A model generated the notes under the pieces. That model saw only the letters and a list, made by a program, of their open reading frames with translations. It made no database searches and had not been told where the DNA came from. A stretch of DNA of 42,215 nt from assembly GCA_017504945.1 (NCBI GenBank), contig JAFVQJ010000008.1, positions 1 through 42,215 on the forward strand, written 5' to 3'. The DNA is from Clostridia bacterium. GTDB taxonomy: Bacteria; Bacillota; Clostridia; Oscillospirales; RGIG5299. The translations under genes were made by a program, and so were the position numbers. Shown here in pieces: positions 34,287 to 41,787 of this stretch (the first letter of the stretch is position 1; every line of letters starts with the position of its first letter).

Positions 34287-35921
34287 TTAATAGACCTTTT
34301 TATCCTTTACTGTCAAGGCTCTGTCGGCGTAGCTTTGCGCCGCAGGTCTGTGATTTACCATTATAACCGTTTTTCCGAGCGCCTTCAGGTTTTCAAGCAT
34401 CTGCTTTTCGGTCTGCACGTCGAGGGCGCTCGTCGCCTCGTCGAGAATAAATATCGGCGCGTCAAAAAGAACCGCGCGGCAGACGGAAAGACGCTGCTTC
34501 TGTCCCTCCGAAAGACCGCCGCCGCGCTCGGTGAGCACGGTGTCAAGCCCGTTGGGAAGCTCGAAAACGAAGTCGCCGCAGCAGACGGCGAGAGCCCTTT
34601 TTATCTCCTCCTCGGAGCAGTTTCGCTTGAAGGTGATATTATCTCTTATGCTGCCCGAGAAAAGCTGTGCGTCCTGCGGGACGTAGGAGAAAAGTCCGCG
34701 CTTCATATCGGAAAGAGGAAGCGCGTTACCGTCCTTCGCAATGAGCGATATTTTGCCCAAATAGTCGGTATAAAGGGAGAGGAGAAGCTTCAAGACGGTG
34801 CTTTTGCCGCCGCCCGAAACGCCCGAAACGCTAACCGTTTCGCCCTTTTTGACCTCAAACGACGCATTTTCAAGCACCGTTTCTTCGCCGTAGGAGAAGG
34901 TAACGTTTTCGAATTTCAACGAGGTGAAATCAACATCAGGCGGGAGCTTGTCGGAACCCTCGTCCTCAAGCGAGAGCACCTCGCAGAGCCTCTCTGCCGA
35001 CGCCGTTACCTGATAGTAGCGGGGTATCATATTTGAAAGCTGATTGAAGGGTGCCTGAATAGAGGAGAGAAGCTGAAGTATTGCGGTGAGGGTGCCGAAG
35101 GTAAAGGTCTCGGGCTCGGAGTAGAGCATAAGACAGCCCCACACGATAGCAAAGAGATTTCCCAAGCGAAAAACCGTTTCAAGACCGGTCGACGATAAAA
35201 TGCCCACCGTTCTTCTCTTCATTCTTGCGACAAAGTGGGAAAAAAGCAGACCGTCGCTCTTTTCGGATATCTCCTTTTCAGCCGAAAACGCCTTTATAAC
35301 GGGGAGCGAGGCAAGACTGTCCTGCCACTCGGAGCGGACGGCGCCGTCTGCCTCCTGAACCCTTTTGTGATAGCGCTTTATCGTTATTTTGAGAAAGCGA
35401 AGCCCAAAGAAAACGGCGGTGCCGCAGATCACAACGGTGAGCGCGAAGCGCCAATCGAGCCCGAAAAGCACTATAACGGTGAATATTATTTTGGAAACGA
35501 ACTGGAAAAAGTGGGGCAAAATGCCGATAATGCCGTCGGATATAACGGCGGTGTCGTTTGAAAGACGGTTTATTATCTCGCCGCTGTGAAATTTGGTCTG
35601 CTCGCGGTATTTTTTATAGAGAAATGCCGAAAAAACGTTGCCGCGCATCTTCATATCGAAGCGCGCCTTTATTTTTTCCTCGCAAAAGCGGCAGATCATA
35701 TTTATAACTATCTGCAATATGCCAAATCCCGCCATACAGATTGCGAAATAAGTGAAGGTGGCGAAGTCGCCCTTTACGGCGGAGTCGACGACGTACTGCG
35801 AAAAGAGTGCGAAAAGCACCGAAAAAACAGATACGGCAAAATAGCCGATAATAAGCATTATTACAGGAAAGAGCTGAGTCTTTAAATTGTCCTTAATAAA
35901 TTTGCCTGCGCCCGTTTTCAT
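34287..35921 (-). CDS. ABC transporter, fused permease and ATPase
   Basis: This 544-aa half-transporter has an N-terminal membrane domain (about six helices in residues 1-300) and an ATPase domain. The latter shows Walker A GVSGGGKSTVLKLL, Q-loop YVPQDAQLFSGSI, signature LSEGQKQRLSVCRAVL (LSEGQ instead of LSGGQ), Walker B PIFILDEATSALD and H-loop VMVNHRP. There is no N-terminal C39 peptidase domain, so leader cleavage would need another enzyme. The S26-type gene just upstream could supply that. It probably works as a homodimer exporter. It is coupled seven bases or less from its neighbour. Confidence 0.93.
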   Translation of the reverse strand: MKTGAGKFIKDNLKTQLFPVIMLIIGYFAVSVFSVLFALFSQYVVDSAVKGDFATFTYFAICMAGFGILQIVINMICRFCEEKIKARFDMKMRGNVFSAFLYKKYREQTKFHSGEIINRLSNDTAVISDGIIGILPHFFQFVSKIIFTVIVLFGLDWRFALTVVICGTAVFFGLRFLKITIKRYHKRVQEADGAVRSEWQDSLASLPVIKAFSAEKEISEKSDGLLFSHFVARMKRRTVGILSSTGLETVFRLGNLFAIVWGCLMLYSEPETFTFGTLTAILQLLSSIQAPFNQLSNMIPRYYQVTASAERLCEVLSLEDEGSDKLPPDVDFTSLKFENVTFSYGEETVLENASFEVKKGETVSVSGVSGGGKSTVLKLLLSLYTDYLGKISLIAKDGNALPLSDMKRGLFSYVPQDAQLFSGSIRDNITFKRNCSEEEIKRALAVCCGDFVFELPNGLDTVLTERGGGLSEGQKQRLSVCRAVLFDAPIFILDEATSALDVQTEKQMLENLKALGKTVIMVNHRPAAQSYADRALTVKDKKVY

Positions 35922-35927
35922 AAGAAA

Positions 35928-36362
35928 TTATCCTTTCAAAGAGCGGTTTATACGTCTTTTAAGCTCGCCCCACATAACGTAGGGAAGCCTGAAAATATAG
36001 AGCTTGCACCAGAAAAAGAGGTAGAGCTTATAGAAAAAGGAGTTAAGCGTGCGCTTTTCCTCGTCCCTGTAATAGTGCGACACCTTGCCGATTATCCACT
36101 CGGGCTTTGCGTTCTTTTCAAAGGAAAGCTGATTGTCGCCTATAAAAATAAGACCGTCCTTCCCCTTGCCGAAATAGCGGTGCATAACGAGCTTTCCGCT
36201 GTCGCGGCGGTAGAGGACTATATCGTATTTTTTAAGCTCCTTATCGTTTACGAGAAAAACCGTATCGCGGCGGTTTCTCAAAAGGGGCATCATAGAGAGC
36301 CCCACGGGAGTGCCGATATAAAAGCCGTTTTTTTCGATTATCTCTTCAATTCTGCTGTTCAT
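35928..36362 (-). CDS. S24/S26 family signal-peptidase-like protein
   Basis: This 144-aa protein carries the nucleophile box GTPVGLSMMPLL with the catalytic-type Ser, then VMHRYFG (His-type dyad as in SipW/ER-type peptidases), and the late IFIGDNQLS box. One or two hydrophobic segments lie at the C-terminus, an unusual place, so membrane topology is reversed compared with normal signal peptidases. The ATG at 36362 overlaps the PqqD stop (TAATG), which excludes the longer start at 36389. It probably processes an exported peptide or protein within the cassette. Confidence 0.85.
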   Translation of the reverse strand: MNSRIEEIIEKNGFYIGTPVGLSMMPLLRNRRDTVFLVNDKELKKYDIVLYRRDSGKLVMHRYFGKGKDGLIFIGDNQLSFEKNAKPEWIIGKVSHYYRDEEKRTLNSFFYKLYLFFWCKLYIFRLPYVMWGELKRRINRSLKG

Positions 36363-36625
36363 TATTCGAGAATACCCGCTTTTTTGCATTTTTCAACGAA
36401 GAGAGAAACGTCCCTTGCGGCAGTTTCCCTGTCTATATCGTATTCGGCGGTAACGGCGGCAACGAGCTCGTTTTCATCGGCGCCCTTTTCGAGTGCCTTC
36501 CATATAACTACGCCCGTTTCGTTTAAGGTTATAAGGCCGTTAAACTGAGCCGACGCCTTGCCCACGGCAACCACGATATAGCTGCCCGCTACCTCTCTTA
36601 ACATAAAGCCGTTTTTTATCTTCAT
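36362..36625 (-). CDS. PqqD-family protein (RiPP recognition element fold)
   Basis: An 87-aa protein with the PqqD/RRE pattern: an N-terminal beta-hairpin (YIVVAVGKASAQFNGLITLN), then NETGVVIWKALEKGADENELVAAV, and a winged-helix-like C-terminus with a long acidic/basic helix. RRE domains bind the leader of ribosomally made peptides and hand it to modifying enzymes. No radical SAM or cyclase gene is here, so the partner is probably the kinase-like protein, the peptidase or a distant gene. The ATG at 36625 has GAAAGGAC upstream. Confidence 0.85.
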   Translation of the reverse strand: MKIKNGFMLREVAGSYIVVAVGKASAQFNGLITLNETGVVIWKALEKGADENELVAAVTAEYDIDRETAARDVSLFVEKCKKAGILE

Positions 36626-36643
36626 AATAACAGTCCTTTCGGT

Positions 36644-37354
36644 TTAGTTGCCTGCCGACATTACCTCGTGAGAGAGCTTGGCGGCGGAAATATCCATATT
36701 GCAGTGCAAAAGGTAAAAGGGGACCTTTTTGCAAAGCTCGTTTAACAGTGAAAGAAGCTTTTCCATAAGCTCGGGCGATGCGGGACGGTGAGTCTGATTC
36801 AAAAAGCGAAGAATTACCTCTTTGCTTTCAAGGCGCCTTATCGAGTTTTCCTCTCCTCTTTCGAGAAAGCAGATAGCCTTTGCCCTTACCGTTTCGTTTT
36901 CCGAAAGGTCGCTCTTGCCCGAAAAGGGAGTGCCGCAGGCAAAAAACTCGCCGTCTGTAAGACGCAGGCAGGGCTTATCGTCGTTAAGAACGTGAGCGCG
37001 TTTTCCAAACAGCTTGAGCCAGAGAGCCGCGTGGGTGGATTTTCCCGTGCCGGGTGCCGCCGAGAACATATATGCCTCGCCGTCCATCACCACGGTGGAG
37101 GAGTGGAGCAAAAAGCCGTCGAAATCAATAAGCTGCTTGTAAAATTCGCCGCCGAGCCAGAGATATTCGCACTCGTCTATCGTGAGATTGGGGTTCTCTC
37201 TTTGCTTTTTCTCGAAAAAGCCAAAGGGGATATCAATGCTGATATCGGGCTTATCGGTATATTCAGTTATAAATTTTTCCGAGCGACGCTTTAAAAGCTC
37301 GCACTTTGCCTCGTAGTTTACGGTAAGACCCGCAAATTTATGGCTGTTTACCAT
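36644..37354 (-). CDS. HPr kinase-like P-loop protein
   Basis: This 236-aa protein has an HprK-type fold. FLLHSSTVVMDGEAYMF leads into Walker A SAAPGTGKSTHA (residues 98-109), followed by VLNDDKPCLR with the catalytic-type acidic pair and a downstream GTPFSGKSD segment. The N-terminal 70 residues are unrelated to HPr kinase. Similar small kinases occur beside PqqD and S26 genes in peptide clusters, and one in paeninodin biosynthesis phosphorylates its precursor. The substrate here is unknown. ATG 37354; it is first in the five-gene cassette. Confidence 0.82.
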   Translation of the reverse strand: MVNSHKFAGLTVNYEAKCELLKRRSEKFITEYTDKPDISIDIPFGFFEKKQRENPNLTIDECEYLWLGGEFYKQLIDFDGFLLHSSTVVMDGEAYMFSAAPGTGKSTHAALWLKLFGKRAHVLNDDKPCLRLTDGEFFACGTPFSGKSDLSENETVRAKAICFLERGEENSIRRLESKEVILRFLNQTHRPASPELMEKLLSLLNELCKKVPFYLLHCNMDISAAKLSHEVMSAGN

Positions 37355-37394
37355 CTTGATTTACCTTTCGGCGTTTATTTATCTATAATATACA

Positions 37395-37400
37395 ATTATA
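37395..37400 (-). promoter_or_regulatory. Possible -10 box upstream of the HprK-like gene
   Basis: A minus-strand TATAAT lies about 40 bases before the ATG at 37354, within an AT-rich gap (37355-37430). I find no clear -35 box at 16-18 bases, so this is only a weak promoter call. No ORF resembling a precursor peptide is visible in the gap. Confidence 0.35.
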
Positions 37401-37430
37401 CACGATAACGCTTGCGATTTCCACTCTTTT

Positions 37431-37967
37431 TTAATTTTTAACCGTAAATTTACTTTTATCTGCCGCCAAAAGAGCAAAATGAGCGGCTGTTCCCGTAACG
37501 ATCCCCGTAATTACCGAGGAGAAAAAGAGAAAGGGCAGATAATAAAGCACGGCAGAGCCGAAAAGAAAAAGCGAAACTGCAGACTGCCCGACGTTGTGCA
37601 TAAAGGCTCCCGCAACCGAAACGCCTGTCTCGCCGACGGCGTCCCCGAGAGTGCGGACAAGAATTACCATTGCCAAAAATGAAAGAAGGGTGCCTGCGGC
37701 GGAAAAGAGAAAGCCGCTTACCGTGCCCGAGAGCAGAGCCGAGGCAAAAAGCTTTATTGCCGCAACGAAAACGGCGGTTTTCAGAGAGCAGCGCCTTATT
37801 GCGAAGATTATCGCAACGTTTGCAAGACCGAGCCTTATTCCCGGCAAGGCGGGAAGAGAAAGGGGCGGCAGCATAAATTCGGCAACGGTAAGAACTACGG
37901 CAAGCGCGCCCAAAATTGCGGGCAAAGCCGCCCTTCTTGCCGAAAAGGAGAGCGATTTACGTGACAA
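37431..37967 (-). CDS. Gx transporter family membrane protein
   Basis: A 178-aa protein with about five membrane helices and the conserved LPALPGIRLGLANVAIIFAI segment near the N-terminus, typical of the Gx transporter/heptaprenyl diphosphate synthase component I family, which resembles S-components of energy-coupling transporters. The start is a TTG at 37967 overlapping the end of the NusG-II gene by 11 bases. The family is often near ApbE and NusG-II genes, as here. The substrate is unknown; a lipid or flavin-related role is only suggested by context. Confidence 0.88.
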   Translation of the reverse strand: MSRKSLSFSARRAALPAILGALAVVLTVAEFMLPPLSLPALPGIRLGLANVAIIFAIRRCSLKTAVFVAAIKLFASALLSGTVSGFLFSAAGTLLSFLAMVILVRTLGDAVGETGVSVAGAFMHNVGQSAVSLFLFGSAVLYYLPFLFFSSVITGIVTGTAAHFALLAADKSKFTVKN

Positions 37968-38421
37968 CGTCGGCTTCCCCCTCTCCCGAAAGAGTTACCG
38001 AAACGCCGTTTGGCAGGCAGACTATCGACTGTCCGCTCTTCGAGATATATCCTGTCTTTTCGCAAATGCGGTCGGGACAGTCGCTGTGGCTCACTCTTAT
38101 ACCGTTTGCGTCCACCGTGAGAGTCAGTCGTCCGTCGATATTATACTCGGAGTATAATTCAAGGCTTATTTCGCGGTAAAGCTCGCCGTCAATAAATACC
38201 CTTGCCGTTTTCGCGCTCTCTTTTTGGGCAAAAACGAAAAGGGAAAAGACCGCAGAGATAAAAAGCACTGCGGCTATTATTACGGTATCGGCTTTTTTGA
38301 AAAGCGAGCGCGTGGATATCAGTCCTTTAAAGCGTAGTCCGACGACAAAAGAGTAAAGCGGTCCTTTAAGCCGTCGGTTATGATAACCTCGTTGCCGCTT
38401 GTTACAAAAACGGCTTCGCAA
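37957..38421 (-). CDS. NusG domain II-containing protein (membrane-anchored)
   Basis: This small extracytoplasmic protein has one N-terminal helix (KADTVIIAAVLFISAVFSLFVFA). A beta-rich domain follows with HSDCPDRICEKTGYISKSGQSIVCLPN, the cysteine pattern of NusG domain II proteins. The only standard start that keeps the helix is a TTG at 38421, which would overlap apbE by 103 bases and add a poor basic tail. The real start may be a non-standard CTG or ATA codon near 38319-38322, next to the apbE stop. It is translationally coupled to the neighbouring genes. Confidence 0.75.
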   Translation of the reverse strand: MRSRFCNKRQRGYHNRRLKGPLYSFVVGLRFKGLISTRSLFKKADTVIIAAVLFISAVFSLFVFAQKESAKTARVFIDGELYREISLELYSEYNIDGRLTLTVDANGIRVSHSDCPDRICEKTGYISKSGQSIVCLPNGVSVTLSGEGEADVVT

Positions 38422-39317
38422 AGGTGAGTTTCGTTGATAAAATCGAGCGACGCCTCTGCTCCCATAATGAAAAAGGCGGTGGAGAGAACGTCGGCAAGAG
38501 TGCCGTCCTCACAGACGACGGTAACGGAATAAAGACCGCTCTCTGCGGGATATCCCGTTTTCGGGTCTATTATATGACAGTAATTTTTGCCGCCCTCGGT
38601 AAAATAGCGCTCGTAGCTGCCCGAGGTAACGTAAAAAAGGTCCTTGCCCGTTAAGGTGGCGAGTATCTCCTCGGTGTAAGGCTTTTTTATCCCCACCTTG
38701 TAATCGGCGCCGCTTTGCTTGGTGCCGAGGACGAATACGTTGCCGCCGAAATTTAAAAGCGCTCTCTCAACGCCGTGAGAGAGAAGTATCTTGCTTGCCT
38801 CGTCGGCGGCGTAGCCCTTTGCTATCGCGCCGAGATCGAGCATCGCTCCGCCCGAAAGAGAGGCAAAGCCGTCGCCCACCGTAAGTTTATCGGTGCCGCA
38901 ATGGGAGAGGGCGGATTTTATATCCGCGTCGTCGGGAACGGAGGGCGTGGCAAAAAATCCCCACAAAAGAGAAAGGCGAAAGAGCGAAAAATCAAAGGCG
39001 GGAAGCAGAGAATTAAGCTCAAGCGCCCTCTTTAAAAGAAGCGCCGTTTCGTTGTCTATCGGAGTTTGCTCTCCGTCCGAGTAATTGAGCCTGTAAATAT
39101 CGGAGCCTTCGCGCGAGACAGATAAAAGCGCCTCGAGGGCGTTTACCCTTCTTATTATCTCGTCAGCCGCGTCGGCGTTTTTTGCGGGGACGGTAACGGT
39201 GCAGTAGGTGTTCATTGCGAAAAAGCTTTTGGTAACGGTCTGCTCCGAGCAGGAGCCGAAAGAAAAAAGCGAAAGCAAAAGCAAAAGCGCTGAAAACGCC
39301 GCCAAAAGTCTTTTCAT
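38319..39317 (-). CDS. apbE: FAD:protein FMN transferase (ApbE) lipoprotein
   Basis: The 332-aa protein has a signal peptide with lipobox SFGSC (Cys about residue 23). The ApbE domain shows GGAMLDLGAIAKGYAADEA and NFGGNVFVLGTK, followed by HIIDPKTGYPAESGLYSVTVV. It attaches FMN to Ser/Thr of target flavoproteins such as Rnf, Nqr or extracellular electron-transfer proteins, outside the membrane. I use the ATG at 39317, with GGGGTG upstream, not the in-frame start at 39344. Its targets are not in this window. Confidence 0.95.
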   Translation of the reverse strand: MKRLLAAFSALLLLLSLFSFGSCSEQTVTKSFFAMNTYCTVTVPAKNADAADEIIRRVNALEALLSVSREGSDIYRLNYSDGEQTPIDNETALLLKRALELNSLLPAFDFSLFRLSLLWGFFATPSVPDDADIKSALSHCGTDKLTVGDGFASLSGGAMLDLGAIAKGYAADEASKILLSHGVERALLNFGGNVFVLGTKQSGADYKVGIKKPYTEEILATLTGKDLFYVTSGSYERYFTEGGKNYCHIIDPKTGYPAESGLYSVTVVCEDGTLADVLSTAFFIMGAEASLDFINETHLCEAVFVTSGNEVIITDGLKDRFTLLSSDYALKD

Positions 39318-39336
39318 AAAAACACCCCTTCCCTTT

Positions 39337-40131
39337 TTATTCAAGCACCGACGGATCGTCGACGTAGGCGCCGTCCGCTCCGATGCGTTTTATATAGTCT
39401 GCTTCATCTTCGTTCTCGCAGGTGAAGATAAATATCTTCTTTCCCGCCTCCTTCAAGCGCGAAAAGCCTGCGCGGATATCGCCGTCGACGTAGTCGGGAA
39501 AGCATATTCCTATTATCCTGCCGTCGTCGCCGAAGTGATCCAATATCATATCAACGGTGTAATAGACCTTATACTGCGAGTAAAAATAGCCGTCGAAGCT
39601 CGTTGACTCCTTTAAAATATCCCACATCTCGGCGCCGAACACCTCGGGAATAATATTTGCCGAGAGGTCGATTCCGTAAAGCCTGCCAAGCTCTTCGATG
39701 CGGCAAAGAACAGCCGCGTCCTCCGAAAGAGTGGGCATTTTTGCATCGACTACTATCTTTACGTCGGGATAGCTCATAACAGTTTCGATAAGCCACTCCT
39801 CGTTTACGGGAGTGTAGCCTCCCGGCAGACGAAGCTCCTTAAACTGCTCGTAGCCGAGCGCTCTCAATTCTGCGGCGCTGAAATAAACGTCCTCGTGGGC
39901 GCCTATTATCCTGCCGTCGCTCGAGAGCATAAGGTCGTATTCGAAATAGCGGTAGCCCGCGGCGTAATATTCGTAAAAGGGCTCGGTGGCGTTTAAATAG
40001 GTAAGACCGTCCTTGCTGCCGCCCGCGTGGAGTATTGCGGTGAAATCGCTCGGCATGCCGCCCGTCTGCAAGGAGCAGCCGCAAAGCAGAAGAAAGGTAA
40101 GAAGAGCAACGAACGAAACTATTCTTTTCAT
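39337..40131 (-). CDS. Glycerophosphodiester phosphodiesterase-like lipoprotein
   Basis: The 264-aa protein starts with a lipoprotein signal (FVALLTFLLLCGCSLQTGG). Its GDPD-like TIM barrel shows ILHAGGSKDG (in place of the usual AHRG), YFEYDLMLSSDGRIIGAHED, where His is catalytic-type, and the late IFTCENEDEADYIKRIGADGAYVDDP. The HRG motif that helps catalysis is altered to HAG, so activity may be changed. It is 19 bases before apbE and is probably first in this operon. Confidence 0.85.
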   Translation of the reverse strand: MKRIVSFVALLTFLLLCGCSLQTGGMPSDFTAILHAGGSKDGLTYLNATEPFYEYYAAGYRYFEYDLMLSSDGRIIGAHEDVYFSAAELRALGYEQFKELRLPGGYTPVNEEWLIETVMSYPDVKIVVDAKMPTLSEDAAVLCRIEELGRLYGIDLSANIIPEVFGAEMWDILKESTSFDGYFYSQYKVYYTVDMILDHFGDDGRIIGICFPDYVDGDIRAGFSRLKEAGKKIFIFTCENEDEADYIKRIGADGAYVDDPSVLE

Positions 40132-40161
40132 ATAAGCCGCCTTTCGAAAGCAATATAAATA

Positions 40162-40190
40162 AGTATATCATAATCGAGGCGCGAGTACAA
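40162..40190 (-). promoter_or_regulatory. Probable promoter of the GDPD-apbE operon
   Basis: Minus-strand TTGTAC (40185-40190) and TATACT (40162-40167) are separated by 17 bases, about 30 bases before the ATG at 40131. The -35 match is modest (3 of 6). Confidence 0.5.
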
Positions 40191-40296
40191 TACAAATTTG
40201 CGTTTTCGGTGTCTTTTCCTGTCGAAGATCGCCGTTTATGCGCGTTTTTTCGGTTTCAAAGCAAAAATTTTCGCAACTTTTTGGTCAAAATTGCCT

Positions 40297-40325
40297 TTGA
40301 GAAAAATTGCGGTTTTTGCTATAAT
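40297..40325 (+). promoter_or_regulatory. Promoter of the small KOW-like protein gene
   Basis: TTGAGA (40297-40302) and TATAAT (40320-40325) with exactly 17 bases between. A short hairpin (AGACGCT/AGCGTCT, about 40337-40356) lies in the leader before the ribosome binding site GGAAAGG. Confidence 0.85.
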
Positions 40326-40377
40326 TTATAGGTCGAAGACGCTGCTTTAAGCGTCTGACGGAAAGGCAGAATATGCA

Positions 40378-40689
40378 ATGGATACCGTTTTTCACAAAAC
40401 GCTCGGAAGGGGCACCGTAATTTCAAAGGAGGAACGCTACCTGACGGTTGATTTCTCGGGAAATATGAAAAAATTCATCTATCCCGACGCCTTTTTCTCC
40501 CACCTTACCTACGAGGACGAAAAAAAGCAAACGGAAATTTTGGAAATAATAGAAAAAAAGAGAACGGAAGAGAAAAACGCTCAAATAGAGCGCCTTGCCG
40601 CCGAAAACCGCAAAAAGCTCGAAAACAGGCTCAAAAGGGTGCTTAAAACGAGAAATTCGCTATCGGCAAAAGAAAAAACAAAAAAATGA
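40378..40689 (+). CDS. Small protein with KOW/SH3-like N-terminus and charged helix
   Basis: The 103-aa protein has an N-terminal pattern V-x-H-x2-LGRGTVI-x-KEERYLTVDF-SG, similar to short beta-barrel segments at the end of UvrD-type helicases and in CarD-like proteins. The rest (residues 45-103) is a highly charged Lys/Glu helix, probably a coiled coil. It may bind nucleic acid or polymerase, but this is a guess. It has its own promoter and a GGAAAGG site; an overlapping 15-codon frame from 40373 is better spaced from that site but looks spurious. Confidence 0.7.
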   Translation: MDTVFHKTLGRGTVISKEERYLTVDFSGNMKKFIYPDAFFSHLTYEDEKKQTEILEIIEKKRTEEKNAQIERLAAENRKKLENRLKRVLKTRNSLSAKEKTKK

Positions 40690-40780
40690 ATTGATTTTTA
40701 AAAAAGAGAGAGAAAACGAGCAAATAAGAGTAAAAACGAGAGAATACGGGATATAAATTGATTTTTTTGTTTTTACCCCC

Positions 40781-40809
40781 TTGACACGCGCCTTTTTATA
40801 GTGTATATT
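40781..40809 (+). promoter_or_regulatory. rplM-rpsI promoter
   Basis: TTGACA (40781-40786), a 17-base spacer and TATATT (40804-40809) form a near-ideal sigma-A promoter. It leaves a leader of about 107 bases before rplM. Confidence 0.9.
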
Positions 40810-40815
40810 ATTGGA

Positions 40816-40922
40816 GCAAAATTAAAGAAATCATGTCAAAGTTATCGGTTTTCCGCCGAAAACGGCGGCAAAACGTGAGAATATTTTGCGAAAATATTTT
40901 ATTAAGGAAGGAAAAACCTCAC
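40816..40922 (+). promoter_or_regulatory. 5' leader of rplM with two hairpins
   Basis: The leader folds into a GC hairpin (CCGCCG 40853-40858 with CGGCGG 40863-40868, 4-base loop). An AT hairpin follows (AATATTTT 40880-40887 with AAAATATT 40891-40898), next to the ribosome binding site AAGGAAGG. Ribosomal protein L13 often autoregulates through such a leader in Bacillota; I cannot confirm a match to the known L13 leader family. Confidence 0.5.
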
Positions 40923-41348
40923 ATGAAAACCTACATGGCAAACGCAGAAAAACTTGAGCGCAAATGGTTTATCATCGACGCAGCAGGCATTCCGGTCGGC
41001 AGAGTTTCGGTTATGGCAGCCGATATTTTAAGAGGCAAAAATAAGCCCGAATTTACCCCCAACGCAGACTGCGGCGATTTTGTAATCGTTATCAACGCTG
41101 AAAAAGCAATCCTCACCGGCAAGAAGGCAGAGCAGAAGGTCTACCGTCATCACACCGGTTGGGTAGGCGGTCTTAAAGAGATCGGCTACAAGGCACTTAT
41201 GGCAAAATCTCCCGAAACTGTTATCGAGAAGGCTGTTAAAGGCATGATTCCCGATACCACCATCGGCAGATCTGCATTCTTAAGACTTAAGGTCTATGCA
41301 GGCGCAGAGCATCCCCACGCTGCTCAGAAGCCCGAGCTTGTGAAATAA
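40923..41348 (+). CDS. rplM: 50S ribosomal protein L13
   Basis: The 141-aa protein is an early assembly component of the large subunit. It shows the typical start MKTYMANAEKLERKWFIIDA, then VGRVSVMAADILRGK, the YRHHTGWVGG segment and AVKGMIPDTTIGR. Length fits (about 142). ATG 40923 follows AAGGAAGG; an upstream frame start at 40833 is not used because no ribosome binding site supports it and it would cover the leader hairpins. It is co-transcribed with rpsI. Confidence 0.97.
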   Translation: MKTYMANAEKLERKWFIIDAAGIPVGRVSVMAADILRGKNKPEFTPNADCGDFVIVINAEKAILTGKKAEQKVYRHHTGWVGGLKEIGYKALMAKSPETVIEKAVKGMIPDTTIGRSAFLRLKVYAGAEHPHAAQKPELVK

Positions 41349-41363
41349 GGGAGGATATAAGAA

Positions 41364-41765
41364 ATGTACACAGCTAAGAAAGAATACTTCTACGGCACCG
41401 GCAGAAGAAAGAGCTCGGTTGCTCGCGTAAGAATTATGCCCGGCACCGGCGTTATCACCATCAACGGCAGAGATATCGACGATTATTTCGGCCTCGAGAC
41501 CTTAAAGCTCGTTGTCCGTCAGGCATTCGAGGTTTCCGGCACCACCGGTAAGTTCGACCTCGTTGCTACCGTTTGCGGCGGCGGCGTTACCGGTCAGGCA
41601 GGCGCTATCCGTCACGGCTGCGCAAGAGCGCTCCTTCGCTACGATGCAGAGCTTCGTCTTCCCCTCAAAAAAGCGGGCTTACTCACCAGAGACCCCAGAA
41701 TGAAGGAAAGAAAGAAGTACGGCTTAAAGGCTGCACGTCGCGCACCTCAGTTCTCGAAGAGATAA
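41364..41765 (+). CDS. rpsI: 30S ribosomal protein S9
   Basis: This 133-aa ribosomal protein is at the small-subunit head near the P site. It has the conserved [17 protein letters not shown] start and [17 protein letters not shown], and ends in [12 protein letters not shown], whose last basic residues reach the P-site tRNA. ATG 41364 follows GGGAGG 10 bases upstream and is 15 bases after rplM. A terminator follows at 41788-41817. Confidence 0.97.
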   Translation: MYTAKKEYFYGTGRRKSSVARVRIMPGTGVITINGRDIDDYFGLETLKLVVRQAFEVSGTTGKFDLVATVCGGGVTGQAGAIRHGCARALLRYDAELRLPLKKAGLLTRDPRMKERKKYGLKAARRAPQFSKR

Positions 41766-41787
41766 TCAAAGCCCTTTGGGCGATATC

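Noticed and set aside
40132..40377. Strand-switch region at 40.1-40.4 kb as the main origin
   Set aside because: Tempting because genes diverge here, but no DnaA-box cluster is present; the boxes lie beside dnaA. Kept only as an alternative in the findings.
40373..40420. Fifteen-codon frame (start 40373) overlapping the KOW-like gene
   Set aside because: Well placed for the ribosome binding site but no sign of coding constraint; could be checked for translational coupling only if conserved.
40833..40922. Upstream in-frame extension of rplM from an ATG at 40833
   Set aside because: No ribosome binding site, covers the leader hairpins, and adds 30 residues absent from L13. The ATG at 40923 has AAGGAAGG.
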